From Liolophura sinensis (lineage: Eukaryota; Mollusca; Polyplacophora; Chitonida; Chitonidae), in NCBI RefSeq assembly GCF_032854445.1, contig NC_088300.1, positions 868,001 through 932,000 of the forward strand: 64,000 nt of DNA. The letters run 5' to 3'. Positions within the stretch are counted from its first letter, which is position 1. Each line of letters starts with the position of its first letter. The notes under the pieces are model-generated. The model ran no database searches, had not been told where the DNA came from, and was given only the letters and a program-made list of their open reading frames with translations. This document shows, in pieces, positions 12,801-27,800 of the stretch. A program made the translations under genes and the position numbers.

Positions 12801-15800
12801 GTTTCCACATGGTGAAGAAGGTGACGAATGACACCAGCTGAGAACACACAAATAACACCACCAACACAGGAAGTATCCAGACAGTTTCCACATGGTGAAG
12901 AAGGTGATGACTGACACCAGCTGAGAACACACAAATAACACCACCAACACAGGAAGTAGCCAGACCACTCCACATGGTGAAGAAGGTGATGACTGACACC
13001 AGCTGAGAACACACAAATAACACCACCAACACAGGAAGCATCCAGACAGTTTCCACATGGTGAAGAAGGTGACGAATGACACCACCACACAACCACCACT
13101 AACTCACCACCATTAACATGACAAATGTAATGTACTGTTTTACTGAAGGATTTCTATGTAAATCTCCATGAATAATGATCTGACCATCAGGCATTAGCAT
13201 TTTCCCATTTCTAACAGTAGAGAAACATAAAATTATATGTGATTTGCAAATAACACAGGTACGATAGTTATTTGTTTATTTATCTATTTATTGGTGTTAA
13301 TCACAATACTCCACACTTTTTTTTAAAAAACTCTTACAGTACTAGTCGTCACTTTTATGTGTGGAGAAGATGTACAGAGTAAACCATTTGTCAAGCCATT
13401 GTCAAGCAACTGAGTGGCACAGCTTTCCTTAGTGTTAGTGTGACGCACAAACCTTCATCTGCATGGTGAGCTTATGGTGTATGTTATATTCATGGAAGGC
13501 AAACAAACTTCATGGTCAGATCAGCTTTGTACGGTTTCTTGCCATCAATGTTCCAATCTTCGTTGATAACCCAAGAGGATATACCAAAGATATTTGTCAA
13601 AAAATTGATCAGTGCAAATCTAATCAAATTTTTTCTGTTTCAGAATAGTCCAAACTTTAGTACTGTTTTAACACTATAAATAGTACAGGTACAAGTCTGA
13701 AAGGCAATAATTTATGTTAATTTCGGTAAAGACAGAAAACGTATTGATTAGCGAATATGGGGTTGTTGCCAAAAACCTATGGTAGAGATTCTTTAATGGA
13801 TTAGTATACTAACATGACAACAAATCAATTTATTATTAACAAACAATTGTAAATACCTCTTTGATGGAGCCATCAGTCAATGAGTGGACTTTCTTCCATG
13901 AATCTCTTTCATACACGTGCACTTCTTTCTCCACTGGGACGACAAGATTCTAACACAAAAGAGATAAAAAGTAGAGAAACATAAAAATGTTAACGTCATA
14001 GCAAAAGGAAGAAACTACAATGGAGTCCTCTGTGGTTAGCATGCCAGCACAGCTCAATGGCCCAAGAGCCTCACACCAATGCATTCGCAGTGAGCTCAAG
14101 TCCAGCTCATGCTGGCTTCTTCTCTGGCCGTAAGTGGAAAGGTTTGGCAACAACCTGCGGATGGTCGTGGGTTTCCCCCGGGTTCTGCCAGGTTTCCTCC
14201 CACCATAATGCTGGCTGCCGTCATATAGCTGATATATTCTTGAGCATGGTGTAAAACACCAATCAAATAAATAAATAAATAAATAAATAAAACTACAATG
14301 CACTCATGCAAACATCTGATCTGACTTTATTGGTCTTTTCACTACAAAAGTCAGCATACATGTGCATTTAGCTAGTGTAACATAGTGAGACTGATATTCT
14401 AAAACCTCTGCCCTTGGTGTGTGTCACTGCTTACCTTCCCAGTCTGTGGTTCCCAGCAGAGGCGACATAATGTCTTGGACAGGCTGTCAAAGAGTGTTTG
14501 AAATGTATAAGTTAGCCTGGATCAACAGCAACCTCACAAATAAATAAACCATTAAATAATTCAAAAATTTGGGTTAAATTTTAATTCAAATGACTTTATG
14601 CTAATTATTTTTTTTCCACTGTCCATGTGATTCCCAGAAAATATGCTGCAAATGTCATGTATGGTCAGGTATAAAAATTAAATACCCTTAATCTTTATCC
14701 AAGTCATCGGAGGAGACCTCAATCCTGAAGATCTGCATGACTTTGCAGCAAAACAATATGACAGTAAGAGCTGATAATTCACATATTCCTAAAGAGGAAT
14801 CAAAGAAACAGTTGTTTAAAATTTTAAGCAGGAGCAGTCAATAAAACCTTGTTTAATATATAAGAGTATGTGAACAGCAGTATTGCATTTGTTGGATATA
14901 CAAGGGTATGTGAACAGCAGTATTGCACTTGTTTGATATATAAGGGTATGTGAACAGCAGTATTGTGCTTGATTGATGTGTAAGGGTATGTGAACAGCAG
15001 TATTGTGCTTGATTGATATGTAAGGGTATGTGAACAGCAGTATTGTGCTTGATTGATATGTAAGGGTATGTGAACAGCAGTATTGTGCTTGATTGATATG
15101 TAAGGGTATGTGAACAGCAGTATTGCCCTTGATTGATATATAAGGGCATGAGCTCAGCAATATTGCACTTTTTTGATACATATATAGAAAGGGCATGTGC
15201 TCAGCAATATTAAACTTGTTGGATATACAAGGGTATGTGCTCAGCAATACTGCACTTGTTTGATATACAAGGGCATGTGTTCAGCAATACTGCACTTGTT
15301 TGATATACAAGGGCATGTGCTCAGCAATACTGCACTTGTTTGATATACAAGGGCATGTGTTCAGCAATACTGCACTTGTTGGATATACAAGGGCATGTGC
15401 TCAGCAATACTGCACTTGTTTGATATACAAGGGCATGTGCTCAGCAATACTGCACTTGTTTGATATACAAGGGCATGTGCTCAGCAATATTGCACTTGCA
15501 TGATATACAAGGGTATGTGCTCAGCAATATGGCCCTTGTTTGATATATAAGGGCATGTGCTCAGTAGCATGGCTTTGTGTACTTGCAGTCCTGCAGTTGT
15601 GGAGATGCTCTGAGGATTGTACTAGCCGGCTACCCTTACAGACAACCTAACAAGCCTGTGAGACAACCCTAAAGACCCAGGGATAACACATGGCTGCCTT
15701 GGTGGTTACCTGACATCGTTAGACTTGGGGACAACTTTCCAGGACTGTACAGTCTTCTGATCAACGATACTCCACACTCGTACTGTACCATCACAACTTG

Positions 15801-18800
15801 ACGACGCCTAAATTACAGAAAAAACACAAATTTTACCTCAAGCTAAGCATTTTGCAAGTGACACCTTCTGCCGCAGAGCAATTGCTATGCACGTAGTCTT
15901 GATTTTTGTGAGTTTGTTATCTGGTAATAATTTCTGTAGCCAGTACCTATAGCAAATGCTCTACATGTAGTCTTGATTTTTGTAATCCATTTGCCAGTTG
16001 CATATTTTGTTTCTCCGATGTTCAATTGAAGAGTTTGTCAAGATACTTCAGTTTAATTGAGATCGGAATGAACTGAGTGAGGTTTCCAAAGACTGGATGT
16101 TGACGTATTTGGTAAAATATTTACTGAGACCATATCATACCGTGCATCAAAACTTTTGAGTATACCTTTAAAATGATTAATAGATAAATACACCAGGGGT
16201 TCACAGATGTCAAAATGTTAACTACTCTATTTCAAGGTTGTTTTAAATTATTTTCAGATGTAACTGCCCTGTAATGGTGTCATACTGAGTTCTTTTAAAT
16301 ATGTAACTACCCCATACAATTAAAGACAAAGTAATATTAATTTCTATGTTTTTCAGGTTCTGAAATATCAAAATGAAAATATCTCATACATTCATCCTAA
16401 CTGGTCGATACCCTAAACTATGTAAACACGAATTCTCCATCACCATGCAAACTCCAGGAGAACAATAATTTCACATGTTGGTAAGTACAGTGTGCTTTCA
16501 GTTGGTCGCTATATTCATTTTGAATACAAGAAAATCCGCCTTCGGCGTTTGTGCCAGTTTAAGCAAAAAATGACTGACCATCGACGACGGTAACTGACAG
16601 GAAAATGGCTGCTTGCATCAGTGAGTGTAGACTACTATTTAATGTGACGAGATTGGCTCAATGAAATGTCTTGTTTTATAATCCCAAATAAAAGCTCCTG
16701 TCCACACCACTGAAGAGCTTGTGCACACACATGGTATGAAAAGTGAGCTTGATGGCGGAAACCGTTCATGAAAAACCCCTTCCCATACGTCCACTGAAAG
16801 ATAAGTTAATCATTCTGAGCTCTGATAGCGGCAGTTATAGACCTGATTGTACGGGCTGAAGCCTGTCGTCAAAATGTGGAGGATGTTGCACTTGATGAGA
16901 TGCAGTCAACTATGTATATGAGTGATGTAATACACGAACAAAAAATATCAAATGTAATCAAATGTACTTTAATGATTAATATTTTAATTAAGTTAAAATT
17001 ATTATTTCCAAGTTAAAATCAATCAAACAGTATTATTAAAAACAGTACACACATATGACAATTCTCTGTATGAATTTTTCCTTCAAATGGGATAAAACCT
17101 ACTTTTAAAACGAAAAAAACACATGGCTTGTAAAATGTTAGAGCCCTCTATCTCTACACAGATTGTGGATGTATGTACAGAGAGTAAACCACATAGGAGT
17201 ATACTAATCAGCAATCAGATGGTGAAGATAATACATGCGTTTGAGGATTCTATTCTATAGGGTGGCATGCCCCAGACTACAGAGAAGTAAGAAGAAATCT
17301 ATAGCTGAATTACAATAGGTAGTAGAGATTATCATGGGACGATTGTCACATGGGGGGAACTGCATGGTTTTTAATTTTTTTTTTAAAAATTCTGTATTCA
17401 GTATTTTGAATCTTTTAACTACTGTTTAACGGTAGTTCAGGTGGACATCTATGAACTGCTGTACACATGATAATTTGGCAATTCTTCTCTTCACATTAGA
17501 CATTTATCAGGACACATAACACACACATATATATATATATACATGGTCTTGAATATGGAAATGACTTTTCAGAGCCTCCCATGTCCCAGACCTGCAGGTG
17601 TCAGATAAAATCTACATGGTTTGTACTCTTGTCGGAGAACTGGGCTATCAGGCCTTTCATCCTTTCAGTTAGATCTAACCACTTGAACTTTGTTTTCTGG
17701 GCAAACATTGTTTATATTCTTTCTGTTAAATTAGCGATGCCTTTCATAACAACATGTAATAAAAGTATAAAGCCAAGTTCAGCTAATTTAATGACATATG
17801 TACATGAATGTACATGTACTACTGACTTTTCCTTGAAATACCTGTGGTATAACGTTACAAACTATCTTTTTAAAATTAATCTACAAAGGGTGTAGCCCTC
17901 GCCCCTCCCCCTCCTCACTTAACGTTTCGCGGGAGACTTCAATGTTCTAACCGCTTACTTCCAGTAAGTATCAATTAGCGAGGGTCTGTAATTATTCAGT
18001 GGGTAAGGTGATCTCTTAAGGGTATCAGAAATACTTTAGCCCTTTCATGAAAAGCATATTTTAAGGCCTTTCTGTGATTCATAAAAGTGCATTTTTACCG
18101 CCCAAACATTAGGTGAATCCTGCGGTATGTTTATACACTGTGTAGTAAGTATGTTCCATCATGTTCTGGTTAATACTCACTAGAATCTAAAACATTATAC
18201 AGCCTCGTATATTTCTACATTTTTCTACATTTTACTGATATCCAATAATGTACTCACATCTATCAAAAAATATGCATGTCACTGCAGTCAGCTGAGTGCT
18301 GACTGCAACAAGGTTTGGAGATGGTCCAAATATGGGAATATCTTCACACGCACCAAACCAGGACAACTTTCCTACATTGAGCCTCACATAAGCCAAGTAT
18401 GAACTCAGTCAGACCTGATACCTGTATGAAGCCAGACCTGCATGAAGCCAGACCTGTATGAAGCCAGACCTGCATGAAGCTAGACCTGCATGAAGCCAGA
18501 CCTGCATGAAGCCAGACCTGCATGAAGCCAGACCTGTATGAAGCCACACCTGCATGAAGCCACACCTGTATGAAGCCACACCTGCATGAAGCCACACCTG
18601 TATAAGTCAGCGACTAAACATGCCAGACAGGTATTCTCTACAGCAATAGTAACTGAAGACGACTAAAATGCATCAAACTAAACAAATCTTCCAGGAGGAT
18701 ATTTATTATTCCCAAAATATCAAAACTGGATATTACTGAACTCCTTCACTATGAAGATGTTACAAATTGCTATATGTACGTGTAATCAAAACAGGGAGAT

Positions 18801-21800
18801 AACTCACCACCATGTCCTCGTTTGGGTGAAGTGCCACACTGAGAACTGGGGCTTCATGGCCAGACAGGGCTCTGAATTCACAACTTTCCACATCCACAAC
18901 TTTTATACTAAAATCACTGAAAATTGTATAAGACATCAAGTTTAGCTGAAAATCCATAACACACCAATTTAGTTCACAGTTACATAATCAATGCTCATCT
19001 TTTCAACACATGTACTTCAAATATTGCAGCAGGCAGGTGTAGAAGGCAGTAACATAAACAAGTCATAGCAGGCTTTTTGAAAGGAGGAAAAATTGGCAGA
19101 CAATAATGTTTTGACTATCTTGAATACTATTGAGTAACAAGCAACTTTTGTATGCCCAACACAATTAAGATATATCTGTGACAATTTGTGTACAAACCTA
19201 GCACCAGCTACAAGTGTACTACCAGATGAGTTCAGGCACATGTGAGTCACAGGGGAGGTAAATCTGGTGATGATCCCATCTGGAGCTCCATCAGGGAAAG
19301 TGTAGGCTTGGACAGAGTTTGAGTCAGATGCAGTAAAAAACCTGTCGTTCTGAAATTTTAAAAGTATCCAATTAATGAAAATTAGTGTGTTAACTAGAAG
19401 GAGTGGCTTTCACTCAGAAGATTTCATCACTTTGACATGTTAGCACTTCCTTCTGATAGGAGAACCAAACCCAGAATCACATGAATGGTGGTGGAACATT
19501 CTGGAAACATGCAGTTGAGTTAGGCTGAATAAGGCTGTCAGGCCATTTGGAAACGTGCAGTTGAGTTAGGCTGAATAAGGCTGTGAGGTGATTTGGAAAC
19601 ATGCAGTTGAGTTAGGCTGAAAAAGGCTGTCAGGTCATTTGGAAACGTGCAGTTGAGGTAGGCTGAATAAGGCTGTCGGGTCATTTGGAAACATGCAGTT
19701 GAGTTAGGCTGAATAGGGCTGTCAGGTCATCTGGAGACATGCAGTTGAGGTAGGCTGAATAAGGCTGTCAGGTCATTTGGAAACATGCAGTTGAGGTAGG
19801 TTGAATAGGGCTGTCAGGTCATTTGGAAATGTGCAGTTGAGGTAGGCTGAATAGGGCTGTCAGGTCATTTGGAAACATGCAGTTGAGTTAGGCTGAATAA
19901 GGCTGTCAGGTCATTTGGAAACATGCAGTTGAGATAGGCTGAATAGGGCTGTCAGGTCATCTGGAGACATGCAGTTGAGATAGGCTGAATAGGGCTGTCA
20001 GGTCATCCGGAGATAAGCAGTTGAGGTAGGCTGAATAGGGCTGTCAGGTCATTTGGAAACATGCAGTTGAGGTAGGCTGAACAAGGCTGTCAGGTCATCC
20101 GGAGATATGCAGTTGAGGTAGGCTGAATAGGGCTGTCAGGTCATTTGGAAACATGCAGTTGAGGTAGGTTGAATAGGGCTGTCAGGTCATTTGGAAACAT
20201 GCAGTTGAGTTAGGCTGAAGAGGGCTGTCAAGTCATTTGGAAACATGCAGTTGAGGTAGGTTGAATAGGGCTGTGAGGTCATCTGGAAACATGCAGTTGA
20301 GTTAGGCTGAATAGGGCTGTCAGGTCATTTGGAAACATGCAGTTGAGTTAGGCTGAATAAGGCTGTCAGATCATTTGGAAATATGCAGTTGAGGTAGGCT
20401 GAATAGGGCTGTCAGGTCATCTGGAAACATGCAGTTGAGGTAGGCTGAATAGGGCTGTCAGGTCATCTGGAAAGATGCAGTTGAGGTAGGCTGAATAGGG
20501 CTGTCAGGTCATCTGGAGACATGCAGTTGAGATAGGCTGAATAGGGCTGTCAGGTCATTTGGAAACATGCAGTTGAGTTAGGCTGAATAAGGTTGTCAGT
20601 CATTTGGAGACATGCAGTTGAGGTAGGTTGAATAGGGCTGTCAGGTCATTTGGAAACATGCAGTTGAGTTAGGCTGAATAAGGTTGTCGGGTCATTTGGA
20701 AACATGCAGTTGAGGTAGGCTGAATGGGGCTGTCAGGTCATCTGGAGACATGCAGTTGAGGTAGGTTGAACAAGGCTGTCAGGTCATCCGGAGATATGCA
20801 GTTGAGATAGGCTGAATAAGGCTGTCAGGTCATTTGGAAACATGCAGTTGAGTTAGGCTGAAAAAGGCTGTCAGGTCATTTGGAAACGTGCAGTTGAGGT
20901 ATGCTGAAAAAGGCTGTCAGGTCATTTGGAAACATGCAGTTGAGTTAGGCTGAATAAGGTTGTTGGGTCATTTGGAAATATGCAGTTGAGTTAGGCTGAA
21001 TAGGGCTGTCAGGTCATATGGAAACATGCAGTTGAGGTAGGCTGAATAGGGCTGTCAGGTCATTTGGAAACATGCAGTTGAGGTAGGCTGAATAGGGCTG
21101 TCAGGTCATTTGGAAACATGCAGTTGAGGTAGGCTGAATAAGGTTGTCGGTCATTTGGAGACATGCAGTTGAGGTAGGTTGAATAGGGCTGTCAGGTCAT
21201 TTGGAAACATGCAGTTGAGTTAGGCTGAATAAGGTTGTCGGGTCATTTGGAAATATGCAGTTGAGGTAGGCTGAATAAGGTTGTCGGGTCATTTGGAAAC
21301 ATGCAGTTGAGGTAGGCTGAATAAGGTTGTCGGTCATTTGGAGACATGCAGTTGAGGTAGGCTGAATAGGGCTGTCAGGTCATCCGGAAACATGCAGTTG
21401 AGTTAGGCTGAATAGGGCTGTCAGGTCATCCGGAAACATGCAGTTGAGGTAGGCTGAATAGGGCTGTCAGGTCATTTGGAAACATGCAGTTGAGTTAGGC
21501 TGAATAAGGTTGTCGGTCATTTGGAGACATGCAGTTGAGGTAGGTTGAATAGGGCTGTCAGGTCATTTGGAAACATGCAGTTGAGTTAGGCTGAATAAGG
21601 TTGTCGGGTCATTTGGAAATATGCAGTTGAGGTAGGCTGAATAAGGCTGTCAGGTCATCCGGAGATATGCAGTTGAGGTTGGCTGAATAAGGCTGTCAGG
21701 TCATAACTATAATACCACAGTTACTGTATTGGACTAGATTTAGTATCTTAGGTAGATAACCAATGCTGGCAAAGCCTCATTCACTCCACTCATAAACTTC

Positions 21801-24800
21801 ATCACTGCTGTTTCTGTGTAAAATTAATATGGCAATCTTATCATTCAAGGTAATGTTTTATACTGTAAATGTATTAATTCCAATAACAGTTCAGCCACAT
21901 TATTTGAGCTAGAGAAACGCTTAGTTGTGGAGTAACATTTATTGAGCAACGCAGTTGGAAGAGTTACGGAGAGAAACAGCCCTAAATGTGTTGGACTGAC
22001 GGTAAGCAACATTTACCGCTCTTCACAAGCGCATTAAATCTTCCCTAGCATAAACTGATGTCAGTCACATGTTACTACAAATAAACTAACCTCTTCTTAG
22101 GTTGGTCTAACCAAAAATAGTCCATAGCAATAACACAAATTGACAGAAAAGGACATTTTTAGGGGCTACCCTACTGCGGCCGCCATAATCTATAACTCCT
22201 GAACCGTTATGGTATAAGCTTGGAAAATGTAATTATTTTACATGAAGAGATTGAGGTGATTGTCACAGACCCTCAGTGAGTTTTACAACAGGTTAGTTAA
22301 TCACAGAGACAACATGGTTGCCATGGATATATTAGATTGGTTTGTGTGATTTGATGTTTTTGTCCTTGCAGTCAATCCCACACATTTAGGGCTGTTTCTC
22401 TCCATACCCTCAATCCCACACATTTAGAGCTGTTTCTCTCCTTACCCTCAATCCCACACATTTAGGGCTGTTTCTCTTCTTACCCTCAATCTAACACATT
22501 TAGGGCTGTTTCTCTCCTTACCCTCAATCGCACACATTTAGGGCTGTTTCTCTTCATACCCTCAATCCCACACATTTAGAGCTGTTTCTCTCCATACCCT
22601 CAATCCCACACATATTTAGAGCTGTTTCTCTCCTTACCCTCAATCCAACACATTTAGGGCTGTTTCTCTCCTTACCCTCAATCCAACACATTTAGGGCTG
22701 TTTCTCTCCTTAAAGTCAATCCAACACATTCAGGGCTGTTTCTCTCCATACCCTCAATCCAACACATTTAGGGCTGTTTCTCCCCATACCCTCTCCTTAC
22801 CCTCAATCCCACACATTTAGGGCTGTTTCTCTCCTTACCCTCAATCGCAAACATTTAGGGCTGTTTCTCTCCATACTCTCAATCGCAAACATTTAGGGCC
22901 TTGTCTCTCCATACCGTCAATCCCACACATTTAGAGCTGTTTCTCTCCATACCCTCAATCCAACACATTTAGGGCTGTTTCTCTCCTTACCCTCAATCCA
23001 ACACATTTAGGGCTGTTTCTCTCCATACCCTCAATCCCACACATTTAGAGCTGTTTCTCTCCATACCCTCAATCCCACACATATTTAGAGCTGTTTCTCT
23101 CCATACCCTCAATCCAACACATTTAGGGCTGTTTCTCTCCTTACTCTCAATCCCACACATTTAGGGCTGTTTCTCTCCGTACTGTCAATCCAAACATTTA
23201 GGGCTGTTTCTCTCCATACCCTCAATCCCACACATTTAGGGCCGTTTCTCTCCATACCCTCAATCCCACACATTTAGAGCTGTTTCTCTCCATACCCTCA
23301 ATCCAACACATTTAGGGCTGTTTCTCTCCTTAAAGTCAATCCAACACATTCAGGGCTGTTTTTCTCCATACCCTCAATCCAACACATTTAGGGCTGTTTC
23401 TCCCCATACCCTCTCCTTACCCTCAATCCCACACATTTAGGGCTGTTTCTCTCCTTACCCTCAATCCAACACATTTAGGGCTGTTTCTCTCCATACTCTC
23501 AATCGCACACATTTAGGGCCTTGTCTCTCCATACCGTCAATCCCACACATTTAGAGCTGTTTCTCTCCATACCCTCAATCCAACACATTTAGGGCTGTTT
23601 CTCTCCATACCCTCAATCCAACACATTTAGAGCTGTTTCTCTCCATACCCTCAATCCCACACATTTAGGGCTGTTTCTCTCCATACCCTCAATCCAACAC
23701 ATTTTGGGCTGTTTCTCTCCTTACCCTCAATCCAACACATTTTGGGCTGTTTCTCTCCATACCCTCAATCCCACACATTTAGAGCTGTTTCTCTCCATAC
23801 CCTCAATCCCACACATATTTAGAGCTGTTTCTCTCCATACCCTCAATCCAACACATTTAGGGCTGTTTCTCTCCTTACTCTCAATCCCACACATTTAGGG
23901 CTGTTTCTCTCCATACCCTCAATCCAACACATTTAGGGCTGTTTCTCTCCTTACTCTCAATCCCACACATTTAGGGCTGTTTCTCTCCATACCCTCAATC
24001 CAACACATTTAGGGCTGTTTCTCTCCTTAAAGTCAATCCAACACATTCAGGGCTGTTTCTCTCCATACTCTCAATCGCACACATTTAGGGCCTTGTCTCT
24101 CCATACCGTCAATCCCACACATTTAGAGCTGTTTCTCTCCATACCCTCAATCCAACACATTTAGGGCTGTTTCTCTCCTTACCCTCAATCCAACACATTT
24201 TGGGCTGTTTCTCTCCATACCCTCAATCCCACACATTTAGAGCTGTTTCTCTCCATACCCTCAATCCCACACATATTTAGAGCTGTTTCTCTCCATACCC
24301 TCAATCCAACACATTTAGGGCTGTTTCTCTCCTTACTCTCAATCCCACACATTTAGGGCTGTTTCTCTCCATACCCTCAATCCAACACATTTAGGGCTGT
24401 TTCTCTCCATACTGTCAATCCCACACATTTAGGGCCGTTTCTCTCCATACCCTCAATCCAACACATTTAGGGCTGTTTCTCTCCATACCCTCAATCCCAC
24501 ACATTTAGGGCTGTTTCTCTCCATACCCTCTCCTTACCCTCAATCCCACACATTTAGGGCTGTTTCTCTCCTTACCCCCAATCCAACACATTTAGGGCTG
24601 TTTCTCTCCATACTCTCAATCGCACACATTTAGGGCCTTGTCTCTCCATACCGTCAATCCCACACATTTAGAGCTGTTTCTCTCCATACCCTCAATCCCA
24701 CACATTTAGGGCTGTTTCGCTCCTTACCCTCAATCCAACACATTTAGAGCTGTTTCTCTCCATACCCTCAATCCCACACATTTAGGGCTGTTTCTCTCCA

Positions 24801-27800
24801 TACCCTCAATCCAACACATTTTGGGCTGTTTCTCTCCATACCCTCAATCGCACACATTTAGGGCCTTGTCTCTCCATACCGTCAATCCCACACATTTAGG
24901 GCTGTTTCTCCCCATACCCTCAATCCCACACATTTAGGGCTGTTTCTCCCCATACCGTCAATCCAACACATTTAGGGCTGTTTCTCTCCATACCCTCAAT
25001 CCCACACATTTAGGGCCGTTTCTCTCCATACCCTCAATCCCACACATTTAGAGCTGTTTCTCTCCATACCCTCAATCCAACACATTTAGGGCTGTTTCTC
25101 TCCTTAAAGTCAATCCAACACATTCAGGGCTGTTTCTCTCCATACCCTCAATCCAACACATTTAGGGCTGTTTCTCCCCATACCCTCTCCTTACCCTCAA
25201 TCCCACACATTTAGGGCTGTTTCTCTCCTTACCCTCAATCCAACACATTTAGGGCTGTTTCTCTCCATACTCTCAATCGCACACATTTAGGGCCTTGTCT
25301 CTCCATACCGTCAATCCCACACATTTAGAGCTGTTTCTCTCCATACCCTCAATCCCACACATTTAGGGCTGTTTCTCTCCTTACCCTCAATCCAACACAT
25401 TTAGAGCTGTTTCTCTCCATACCCTCAATCCCACACATTTAGGGCTGTTTCTCTCCATACCCTCAATCCAACACATTTTGGGCTGTTTCTCTCCATACCC
25501 TCAATCGCACACATTTAGGGCCTTGTCTCTCCATACCGTCAATCCCACACATTTAGAGCTGTTTCTCTCCATACCCTCAATCCAACACATTTAGGGCTGT
25601 TTCTCTCCTTACCCTCAATCCAACACATTTAGGGCTGTTTCTCTCCATACCCTCAATCCCACATATTTAGGGCTGTTTCTCTCCATACCCTCAATCCAAC
25701 ACATTTAGGGCTGTTTCTCTCCTTACCCTCAATCCAACACATTTAGGGCTGTTTCTCTCCATACCGTCAATCCACACATTTAGGGCTGTTTCTCTCCATA
25801 CCCTCAATCCAACACATTTAGGGCTGTTTCTCTCCATACCCTCAATCTCACACATTTAGGACTGTTTCTCCCCATACCCTCAATCCAACACATTCAGGGC
25901 TGTTTCTCTCCTTACCCTCAATCCAACACATTTAGGGCTGTTTCTCTCCTTACCCTCAATCCAACACATTTAGGGCTGTTTCTCTCCTTACCCTCAATCC
26001 CACACATTTAGGGCTGTTTCTCTCCGTAACTCTCACAGCTGTGTTGCTCGGTAAGAGTTACCCCACTCTACAGACCTTAAAACGAAAGGCGTGCGATCGC
26101 CCTCACTCCCTATTGCGCGCCCAAAATCTAAGGTCAGCCACTGTTTCACGGCACGCCTTTTGCTTCGGTCATGTATTTGTAAGTTCCATTACCTACTTCT
26201 CACATAGCAAGTTAGGTCAGCTGTAACAGCATGGGCAGTAACGTTTATTTACTGCGTGGCTGAAAGTGGAAGTCGCTAGCGCCCCCTATTAGAGGAGATA
26301 AACACTCAGGGCCGGTAACTAGCGCATGGTTAGGATCTTGACCGTGTGATAGCACGTGTACTATGGCATGCGAAACTCTGTGTGTGTGTCCAGAAAGGGA
26401 AGTTTTGTGAATCTTTCGACATTCTTGACCTGGAATGTATCCGCTGACACAGGGTACAGCATGGCCCATATTCTAGGTCAGGTCTGTGTGATGAAAGTTT
26501 ACTGCAAAATTTGCTCTAAATACACAGATAAAATCAAGTCAGATCGCCCAATTTGCAGTAAAGCCCACAGGAAACTCGAGACATATGTCAGAGGATCGGA
26601 ATGCGTGACAAAACATAATGTCACAAGACATTTGTCTTCTACAGTAAGTTAGACATAAATCAATTGATTTCTGTTTCTAAATGTCGCTAAGCTAACTCAT
26701 TTAGCTACCGATATGTGATGCCGAGGTTGAAAATTTAACTATTTAAGTGTATACTGGTTGCCTACGTCGCAGTTTCCTGTCAAGGGAGACAACTCAAGTT
26801 AAAATATTCAACGTAACATTAATTCTCGTCATCACAATTTATAGCTAAAGGGACATCAGGTACTGGTTGATAAGTCTTTAAAACCAATACTATGGTAAGT
26901 GCGTTAATAATAAATAGAAGATTGTCATAAATATATTATTATGAATACCAAACTGATACAAAATGTTAAAATTTACAAATAACACTTGTATTAAAAAGGG
27001 AAGCTTTTTCTCTATCATTCTTAGTAATTGTGTTAAGTTTTATAGTCAGAGACGTGTACATCAGCTGTGGGCGACTCCATTTTGCCTAAGAACTAATCCT
27101 GACGTCTTATGTGTTAGGAGGAGAATTGACTTCGGAAACCACCAAAGTGCAGTTCATACATTTCCGGCAGAACTGTTCTTCTCAGAAGGTATCGCACAGT
27201 ACAGTTTGTTTTCCGCTTGACGATCGGGAAACCGAAAAGTTGGACATAGGTTCCGAGTTCACACAAACAAGCCGGCAGTTTTAACGACTCTCACTGGCTG
27301 AGAGGCAACACACCCCCAGCATAAATTACAGGGTGTTAAAGATGGAGGACACGATGGACTCGGCATGTATTGTTTTGCACCATAATACCATACTGTTGCA
27401 GTATTTTGCTGAAGTTTGTTTTTCCAAACACTCCATGTGGGATTTACTGAATTACTGCATTGATCAGTAATTTGATTGGTTTTGTGAAACTGGACCATGT
27501 TTTGATTGCTGAATATCCTTTAATTGTCAATCAGACAGCCTAAATAGTACTTTTACAGTTTGAGTAAAATTAATAGTTGTCTGTCTGAAATGTATTTCTT
27601 TCTATAACTAAAATCCACTATTTTGTGACAAAGATTTAGTAGTGTACTGTGCATTTTTAGACAGATTTTACAATATTCTATATTACCTGTCTTTGTGTTT
27701 TCCATCTAGGGTCATGCAGTAGCCTTGGAGTACCAGGAAATATTGGGAAGTGAGGTAACACCAAAGCCTAACGATGCTGGTTATGCAGAAGGAAATTTAG

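Noticed and set aside
22370..26030. CRISPR-like regular repeats
   Set aside because: No unique spacers: the whole unit is repeated, and the gene content is eukaryotic. The same holds for the other arrays.
26041..26226. 61-codon plus-strand frame at the end of the satellite
   Set aside because: No similarity; it begins inside the right inverted repeat.
26309..26321. CAGGGCCGGTAAC as a possible hAT left end of the transposase-derived gene
   Set aside because: No matching inverted end or 8-bp duplication found to the right of 29370.
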